A model generated the notes under the pieces. That model did no database searches. It was not told the DNA's origin and saw only the letters and a list, made by a program, of their open reading frames with translations. Position numbers and translations under genes: made by a program. DNA of 64,000 nucleotides, taken from Geothrix sp. 21YS21S-2. Its GTDB lineage: Bacteria > Acidobacteriota > Holophagae > Holophagales > Holophagaceae. Every line of letters begins with the position of its first letter. The stretch's first letter is position 1. Below are positions 58,271 through 64,000 of this stretch, piece by piece. Location: the NCBI RefSeq assembly GCF_030846775.1, contig NZ_CP132910.1, positions 1,088,001 through 1,152,000 on the forward strand, written 5' to 3'.

Positions 58271-60022
58271 GTGCTCACTCCACGCTTATCTGATCCCCAG
58301 GAGGGACAGGCCCGCTCTGCACATGCGGGCTGGACGCCCCTCATGGACGCCCTGAGCCAGGGCGTGCTGCTCCTGGATCCCGAGGGCCGGTATCTGGAAG
58401 CCAACCGGGCCGCTTCCCGGATCCTGGGGCTGGACCGGGAAACCCTCCTGGCCGAGGGCCTTGAAGGAAGCCAGACGGGCCTCTTCGAACACGGCGGGGC
58501 GATCCTGGCCCTGGATGAGGCTCCCGGCCGGGTCGCCCTCAGGACGGGACGGCCCGTGCGGGGCCGGGAACTCGTCTGGGCCGGGAAGGACGGCCGCAGG
58601 CAATGGCTGGAGGTCACGGCGGAACCCCTCGACGGCGGCGGGGTCCTGGTCAATTTCATCGACATCACCCGGCGCAAGCTCGCCACCGAGACCCTCAGGG
58701 CCTCGGAGGAGAAGTTCAGCCGGAGCTTCCACGGGAACCCGGACAGCGTGACCATCACCCGGCTTTCGGACGGGGTCTACCTGACGGTGAACGAAGGGTT
58801 CATGCAGACCACGGGCTATGGCACGGAGGAAATCCTGGGCCGGTCCTCCCAGCCCGGCGGGGTCGGCATCTGGGTGGACAGCCGGGACCGGGCGCGCTTC
58901 CGGGAGCTCCTGCACCGGGACGGGAAGGTCCTGGGTTTCGAGGCCCAGTTCCGGCGCAAGGACGGCGGCGTGCTCACGGGCCTGGTTTCCGCCAGCACGA
59001 TCGAGGTGGAGGGGGTTCCCTGCGCCTTGACGATGACCCGGGACATCACGGACCTCCGTTCCCAGGCGCGCCAGCTCGAGCGCATGACCCAGCTCTACGC
59101 CGCCCTGAGCCACGTCAACCAGGCCATCGTCTGGGCCCGCACCCCGGAAGCCCTGATGGACCGGATCAGCGATGCCCTGGTCAGGGAGGGCCGTTTCGCC
59201 TTCGCCTGGATCGGCTGGGCCGCGAACGGGGAGATCCGGATCGCCAGCCGCTGCGGCGACGCGCAGGGCTGCCTCGACGGCCCCGGGGGCGGGGAATCGG
59301 GCCCGGCGGCCCTGGCCCTCCGGGAAGGCCGTCCCGTGATCGAGAACGATTTCGCCCCGGACGGGACCGGGTTCAAGGCCGCGGCCGCGTTCCCCGTCCG
59401 GAAGGCCGGCGAGGTCTGCGCCGTCCTCATGGTCTACGCGAACGAATGCGGCTGGTTCGGCCGCAACGAGGTGGCCCTCCTGGCGGAGGCCGCCAGCGAC
59501 GTCTCCTTCGCGCTCGAGCATCTGGACCTCGACGCCAAGCGCAAGCAGGCCGAGGCCTCCCTCCTGCGGATCTCCACCGCGGTGGAACAGAGCCCGCTGA
59601 GCATCGTGATCATGGACGCCGCGTGGAGGATCGAGTACGTGAACTCCTCCACCCCGTCCGGGGCGACGCCGGGGCGATCGCCAACGCGTTCCTGAACCTC
59701 TGCGTCAATGCCCGGGACGCGATGCCCGACGCCGGCACCCTGACCCTCCGGACCCGCAACGTCGACGGCCGGTGGGTCGAGATCCAGATCGAGGACAATG
59801 GCACCGGGATGACGCCCGAAGTCCTGTCCAGGGCCCTGGAGCCCTTCTACACCACCAAGCCCCAGGGCAAGGGGACCGGGCTCGGCCTCTCCATGGTCTA
59901 CGGCACCGTCAAGGCCCACCAGGGGGAACTGGACATCCGCAGCCAACCGGGGTCGGGGACCCTGGTCAGCCTGCGGTTCCCCGCGGGGGACCCCCACCCT
60001 GCCCCCGCCGCCGGCCCGAACG
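58271..60022 (+). pseudogene. PAS-GAF-PAS sensor kinase, broken by internal deletion and 3' truncation
   Basis: The first part, from GTG 58271 with GAGGA upstream, encodes two PAS domains (MDALSQGVLLLDPEGRYLEA, SEEKFSRSFHGNPDSVTITR), a GAF domain (TQLYAALSHVNQAIVWA) and the first strands of a further PAS (STAVEQSPLSIVIMDAAWRI). At about 59640-59665 it jumps, in another frame, to HATPase sequence ([60 protein letters not shown]). The rest of the PAS and the phospho-His helix are missing, and the first frame stops at 59695. The HATPase frame meets no stop before running into the convergent cyclase gene. A misassembly is the alternative explanation. Confidence 0.85.
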
Positions 60023-62746
60023 CATGGATTCAAGGATCCGGGCCGCCAGCGTGGCGCCCAGGGAACGGTCCAGGCGCCGGGCCACCACCAGGAACTCCTC
60101 GCCGCCCCAACGGACCACCGTATCGGAAGTCCGGGCGACCTCCTGCAGCCGGTCCCGGACCTGCCGGAGCACGTGATCGCCCGCGGCATGGCCATGGCCG
60201 TCGTTCACACCCTTGAAATGGTCGATGTCCACCATCAGGAAGACCATGTCCACGTTGCCCCCCAGGCGCCCGCCGTCGGGCGTGGAACGGTGGTCCCGGC
60301 GCACCAGGGCCAGGTCCTCCTCCAGGGTCAGGTCCAGGAACCGGCGGTTCTTGAGGCCGGTGAGGGGGTCGGTTACCGTGAGCTGCTGAAGGGCTTCGTT
60401 GGCCTCGGCCAGCGCGACGGTGCGCAGCTCCACGACCCGCTCCAGGTCCCGGTTCCGCTCCCGCATGGCCTTCAGCCTCAGACGGAGCGCGAAAAAGCCC
60501 AGGACCAGAAGGCCCGCCGCCCCCAGGAGGCGGGACCACCAGGCCTGGTACCAGGCCGGCAGCACCCGGAAGGTGAACGAGGCGACGGGGCCCCAGGATC
60601 CCTCGGCCAGGCCCGATCGCACCTCGAACCGGTACGCCCCGGGAGGGAGGTTGGCGTACCGGACCTCCCGGACCTTCGTGGTCCTCCAGGCGTCCTCCAG
60701 CCCCACGAGGCGGACCTGGTTCAGGACCCTGCCCTCGTTGAGGTAGGTGAGTCCCGTGACGTGGAATTCGAGGGTCGCGTCCCGGTTGGGGACCTCCGCG
60801 ATTCCCTCGAAGGGGAAGGCGAGGTGCGTCCTTCCGTAGGTCGCCGACAGGACGAAGGCGGCGGGCGGCGGGGCCGAACCCGCGAACCTGTCCTGGTGGA
60901 ACCTCGCAAGGCCCCCCAGGGTTCCCACCCACGCATCCCCGCCCGGCTCGGCGAGAAAGGCGCTGCCGTTGCATTCGTCCCCGGGGAGGCCATCCATGGT
61001 CCCGAATTCCTGGAAGCGGACGCCGTCGTACCGGACGACCCCCTGGGACGTCCCCACCCAGAGCCGGCCCAGGGTGTCCTGGCGCATGAAGTAGGCCTTC
61101 CGCGCCGTGAAGCCGCCCGCCGCGTCGACATGCTTCACCAGGACGAGCCGGCCCGGTTCGTACCGGTACTGGCTCAGCCCCTGCGTATCGTGGTAGCTGA
61201 CCCAGAGGTCCCCGCCGGAGCGCTCATAGACCGCGCGCACATCCGGGTCCACCAGGCCTTGCGCCTTGCCCAGGCGCCGCCAGCGGCCGTCCTCCAGCAC
61301 CAGGAGCCCGTTCGAACTGGCCAGCCAGATGCGGCCCGACGCGCCGATGGAAAGGGCCGTCGTCTTCTCCCCGGGCACGGCCCCCGGGAGCGGGACGGGC
61401 TCGACGGCGAAGGACGCGCCCCGTTCCACCACCCTGAAAAGCCCCTGGCGCCGGGTCGCCACCCATAGGACGCCCCGGTCGTCGAACGCCAGGCTGATGA
61501 TGGTCGACGAGGGCCGGGGCCATTCCTGCCACCGGGAGGTGCCGGGAACCCAGCGCCGCAGCCGGGCCGGCGCGCCTCCCATCCAGAGCGCGCCGTCCGG
61601 CGCCACCGCCAGGGCGAGGAAGGCCTGGTTGGCCGTGCCGGGCACCAGGGCCCATCGCCCGTCCCGGGTCTCGCAGAGGCCGTTGCTCGTTCCGGCCCAG
61701 AGCCGCCCCTGCCGGTCATGGGTGATGGACCACACCACGCCCCCGGCGATGCCGTTCTGATAGGTGTACTGCCCCCAGGCCTCCCGGCTCAGGGTCCGGT
61801 GGAGGCCCAGGCCGCCGATCCAGAGGCAGCCTTCCCGGTCCTCCAGCGCGCGGTTGACGAAGGGCGTGGGCAGGCCCCGGGCCTGGCCCAGATGCTCCCA
61901 GCGCCCGTCCCGGACGCGCACCAGGTCATCCACGGTCGGAATCAGGAGGGTCCCCGCGGGGGTCAGTTTGAGACAGCCGTCGTAGGCGGCCGGCCCCACG
62001 CGCCGCGACAGGTCCTGGAACGGACCGGCCTCGCCCGGGCGCATCCAGAGCCCGCTCCGCGAACGCACCCACAACCGTCCCCCGCCGTCCTGGAGAACGG
62101 CGTCCAGCCTTTCGCGCCACGGTCCCGCCACCTCCGCCGGGGGCCCCTCGCTTTCCGGGCCGTACCGCAACAGGCGCTCCTGGGACCCCACGTACATGGC
62201 GTTCCCCGCACGGCCCAGGCAGCGGGCCGGTTCCTCCCCCCGCCAGCCCGGCGCGGGTTCGAAGGTCATCCGCCCGGGGCGCTGCCGGAACAGTCCGCGT
62301 TCCGTCGCCACCCACAGAAGGGAGCGGGAATCCAGGGCCAGGGCGAAGACCTCCGCCTGGGGGATCCCCTGCCCGGGGCCGAGGGCCTGGATCCTCCCCT
62401 GGTCCCTCAGGGCCAGCCCCCGGGCCGTGCCGATCCAGAGCCGGCGGCCCTCGGCGGCGCACAGGGCCCGCACCCAGACGTCCTGGAGGCCCGATTCGCC
62501 GCGGAAGGCCTGGAACTTCTGGACATCATAACGAAACAGGCCGTCCTCGGTGCCCGCCCAGAGGAACCCGTCGGAATCCTGTTCCAGGCACCAGATGGAG
62601 AGGTTCTCCAGGCCCTGGCCGTTCCCGTAGCTCTGGAAGGGCGTCTGTTCCGGGGGAACCCCCGGGGCCCCTCCCAGGGCCGGGAGGGGCCCGAGGGAAG
62701 CCACCAGCAGGAATGCCGCGGAGCGGATGAACGGCCGGAACCCCAT
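59966..62746 (-). CDS. propeller-sensor diguanylate cyclase, GGDEF C-terminally truncated
   Basis: A 926-residue protein. After a signal peptide, residues 35-640 contain about 12-14 short two-component-propeller repeats (DSDGFLWAGTEDGLFRYD, GRRLWIGTARGLALRD), then a Y_Y_Y-type immunoglobulin-like domain (about 640-760, LEFHVTGLTYLNEGRVLNQV), a membrane helix (LLGAAGLLVLGFFALRLRL), a coiled coil and GGDEF with DPLTGLKNRRFL, MVDIDHFKGVNDGHGHAAGD and RWGGEEF. Sequence ends some 45 residues after GGEEF in an Arg/Gly-rich tail. The usual following 60-70 residues (the SIG strand and AD-ALY-AK segment) are absent, so cyclase activity is doubtful. The end coincides with the kinase scar. Confidence 0.88.
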   Translation of the reverse strand: MGFRPFIRSAAFLLVASLGPLPALGGAPGVPPEQTPFQSYGNGQGLENLSIWCLEQDSDGFLWAGTEDGLFRYDVQKFQAFRGESGLQDVWVRALCAAEGRRLWIGTARGLALRDQGRIQALGPGQGIPQAEVFALALDSRSLLWVATERGLFRQRPGRMTFEPAPGWRGEEPARCLGRAGNAMYVGSQERLLRYGPESEGPPAEVAGPWRERLDAVLQDGGGRLWVRSRSGLWMRPGEAGPFQDLSRRVGPAAYDGCLKLTPAGTLLIPTVDDLVRVRDGRWEHLGQARGLPTPFVNRALEDREGCLWIGGLGLHRTLSREAWGQYTYQNGIAGGVVWSITHDRQGRLWAGTSNGLCETRDGRWALVPGTANQAFLALAVAPDGALWMGGAPARLRRWVPGTSRWQEWPRPSSTIISLAFDDRGVLWVATRRQGLFRVVERGASFAVEPVPLPGAVPGEKTTALSIGASGRIWLASSNGLLVLEDGRWRRLGKAQGLVDPDVRAVYERSGGDLWVSYHDTQGLSQYRYEPGRLVLVKHVDAAGGFTARKAYFMRQDTLGRLWVGTSQGVVRYDGVRFQEFGTMDGLPGDECNGSAFLAEPGGDAWVGTLGGLARFHQDRFAGSAPPPAAFVLSATYGRTHLAFPFEGIAEVPNRDATLEFHVTGLTYLNEGRVLNQVRLVGLEDAWRTTKVREVRYANLPPGAYRFEVRSGLAEGSWGPVASFTFRVLPAWYQAWWSRLLGAAGLLVLGFFALRLRLKAMRERNRDLERVVELRTVALAEANEALQQLTVTDPLTGLKNRRFLDLTLEEDLALVRRDHRSTPDGGRLGGNVDMVFLMVDIDHFKGVNDGHGHAAGDHVLRQVRDRLQEVARTSDTVVRWGGEEFLVVARRLDRSLGATLAARILESMRSGRRRGQGGGPPRGTAG

Positions 62747-62750
62747 CGGA

Positions 62751-63419
62751 CTACAGGGGCCGGAAACGGCCGGCGATCCGGTGACGGATCCGGGTCAGGC
62801 TGAGGCCCTGGGGGACCCAGAACTCCAGGAGGGTGCCACCGGGAAGGCCGCCCGCGACCGGCTCCAGCTTCAGCTGCCCCGTGCCGGAATCGTCGGAGAG
62901 GATCCGGGGGGAGTTCACCCAGGACCCGCCCTCATCCCAGGACCACCGGAACCAGATGGAGGACGCGGCGAACTTCCCCGGACGGAGCAGCACCCAATCG
63001 ACGGACGCACCGGCCCCGTTGGCCGAATCGACGAACTCCATGACCGGCGGCGCGAGGTCGAGGGGGGTCTCCAGCCGGGCCAGGACCTGGTTTCCCCGGA
63101 CCACCTTCAGGCTCCGGAGGGTGGTGCCCACCGGCACTTCCACCCGCCAGGCGGCCGTATCGCCCCGGTCGCCGCCGAGGGCATACATCTCCACCTCGCA
63201 GGCCACCTCGAAGTCCTTGCCCGCGGCGTCCTTCAGCATCGCCCGTCCGGCCATCGGCGCGCCCTCCCGCGGGGCCCGCTGCTGGATGCTCCCCACCGCC
63301 GTCGACTGCAGGGTTCCATTCCGAAGCACCGAACTACCGAACAGCACCACGACTTCGCCCGCACAATGGCCGATGGCCAGGACCCCGAAGGCCAATCCCA
63401 AAATACGCATGGACATCAT
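62751..63419 (-). CDS. exported protein, unknown function
   Basis: A 222-residue protein with a short signal peptide (RILGLAFGVLAIGHCAG). The mature part is beta-rich (VLFGSSVLRNGTLQSTAVG, WRVEVPVGTTLRSLKVVRGNQVLARL, FRWSWDEGGSWVNSPRIL). No family recognised. GAGG lies seven bases upstream of the first of two adjacent ATGs. It precedes the propeller cyclase by four bases on the same strand, so both are one operon and it may be a periplasmic partner. Confidence 0.72.
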   Translation of the reverse strand: MMSMRILGLAFGVLAIGHCAGEVVVLFGSSVLRNGTLQSTAVGSIQQRAPREGAPMAGRAMLKDAAGKDFEVACEVEMYALGGDRGDTAAWRVEVPVGTTLRSLKVVRGNQVLARLETPLDLAPPVMEFVDSANGAGASVDWVLLRPGKFAASSIWFRWSWDEGGSWVNSPRILSDDSGTGQLKLEPVAGGLPGGTLLEFWVPQGLSLTRIRHRIAGRFRPL

Positions 63420-63928
63420 TTAGAACCTCAATTCGATACCCTTCCAGTCTCCCAGAAACATGTTGCAGAAGTGTGACGAATGGAACAATTAGGCAGAGGA
63501 ATACCGCCGGGGCGGCGGTACCCGGCCCGGCCTCCACCCCTGCCGGCCAAGCACCTCATGGTGATAACCCAGGCAGCGGGAGAAAATACCCGGGAGGAAT
63601 TCCGGCCACGCTTAAAATTCCTCAAGAATCGATGCAGGGCTTGCAATCCAGGCTCAAGTCGGCAATAATTTCCACTTCTGGTCCTGCGAGCAAGCGTGGC
63701 GGAGAGATCGGATTCAGATGCTTCCCCGGGATCCGCCCGGCCAGGTGCACCGCCCCGTGCCATGGCCAGCAGGACGCTTGAGGGACCCGACGCGGATGCC
63801 CATCCCCCCGATGGGCAATGGCCATCTGGATGTCTGCTTCAAGGCCTCACGAATTTCCTTCATACCCTCAGCGGCCCCTTCGCCCATGGGCCATGCGGAC
63901 CTCTTGTCCCCCCCCGCTTGGAGAATCG
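63420..63928. other. 509-bp non-coding stretch between divergent genes
   Basis: No frame here has convincing codon use or a ribosome site. It contains two perfect hairpins: 63502-63520 (eight-pair TACCGCCG stem with GGG loop) and 63797-63817 (TGCCCATC-CCCCC-GATGGGCA), neither followed by a T run. The stretch near 63600-63680 is comparatively AT-rich. It probably holds promoters for both flanking genes; I recognised no riboswitch or tRNA. Confidence 0.55.
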
Positions 63929-64000
63929 ATGAAACGAACCATCCGGCCTTATGTTCCGGTCCTGCTCAGCGAAATGGAGCTCCACTGGCTCATCACCCAA
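63929..64000 (+). CDS. start of a gene running off the right edge
   Basis: ATG with GGAG six bases upstream opens a frame of 24 codons without stop to the window end (KRTIRPYVPVLLSEMELHWL). Too short to assign. Confidence 0.55.
   Translation, partial: MKRTIRPYVPVLLSEMELHWLITQ

Noticed and set aside
63502-63520. Hairpin as terminator or riboswitch
   Set aside because: No T run follows, and the surrounding bases match no riboswitch consensus I know, including the c-di-GMP type that the signalling context would suggest.
63473-63781. Possible small protein in the right-hand intergenic region
   Set aside because: Overlapping frames on both strands lack ribosome sites and normal codon bias.

Overview
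The window is very GC-rich (about 70% by eye), densely coding, and has genes on both strands with many 4-base ATGA overlaps. The gene families (numerous PAS/HATPase kinases, GGDEF and EAL proteins, a two-component-type propeller GGDEF protein, a TatT-DctP-DctQM TRAP set, GH64, a TPR-bearing Ser/Thr kinase) and the codon bias fit an Acidobacteriota chromosome, most like class Holophagae (Geothrix/Mesoterricola relatives). That placement is inference; no rRNA or other marker gene lies in the window. I see no tRNA, rRNA, CRISPR array, plasmid or phage genes.

Layout. 1-9.4 kb: small exported proteins, a tandem SRPBCC protein, a DCC oxidoreductase, an AhpD-like protein that has lost its CxxC, a HpnB-like glycosyltransferase, a GNAT enzyme, a lone receiver domain, and a GntR/ABC operon whose permease carries a C-terminal propeller-like domain. 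9.5-18.5 kb: a TRAP operon (TatT, DctP, fused DctQM), a HAD phosphatase, a large MscS channel, a GH64 glucanase, a beta-barrel protein, 3-methyladenine glycosylase and a small PH-like protein. 18.6-28.4 kb: an intact IS630-family element with a GxxExxY passenger gene, an exported carbonic anhydrase, an M20 peptidase, PaiB, a hybrid kinase, an exported phosphatase, a 754-bp deletion derivative of the same element, and a phosphodiesterase. 28.5-42.1 kb: diguanylate cyclase, cytosolic carbonic anhydrase, receiver-EAL protein, Kir-type channel, an unrecognised 630-residue protein, and a series of small enzymes and exported proteins. 42.2-46.6 kb: a less GC-rich polysaccharide island (2OG-Fe(II) oxygenase, pyruvyltransferase/RgpF fusion, flippase). 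46.7-63.4 kb: a signalling region with a LytS/LytTR pair behind two outer-membrane barrels, two paralogous membrane kinases flanking a Ser/Thr kinase, then a broken PAS kinase abutting a truncated GGDEF gene.

Main points for a second look. (1) The IS630-type element carries a GxxExxY (PD-(D/E)xK-like) cargo gene and a 41-bp-arm inverted repeat, and it has spawned a non-autonomous deletion derivative 6 kb away; lengths reconcile exactly (1859 - 278 - 826 - 1 = 754). (2) Both copies sit in the TA of stop codons. Because both element ends begin with G next to the TA target, each insertion rebuilds TAG for the interrupted reading frames, so no gene is lost. (3) At 58.3-60.0 kb a kinase has lost its dimerisation domain and frame, and the convergent cyclase has lost its GGDEF C-terminus at the same scar.

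Functions are read from motifs only; no database search was possible.
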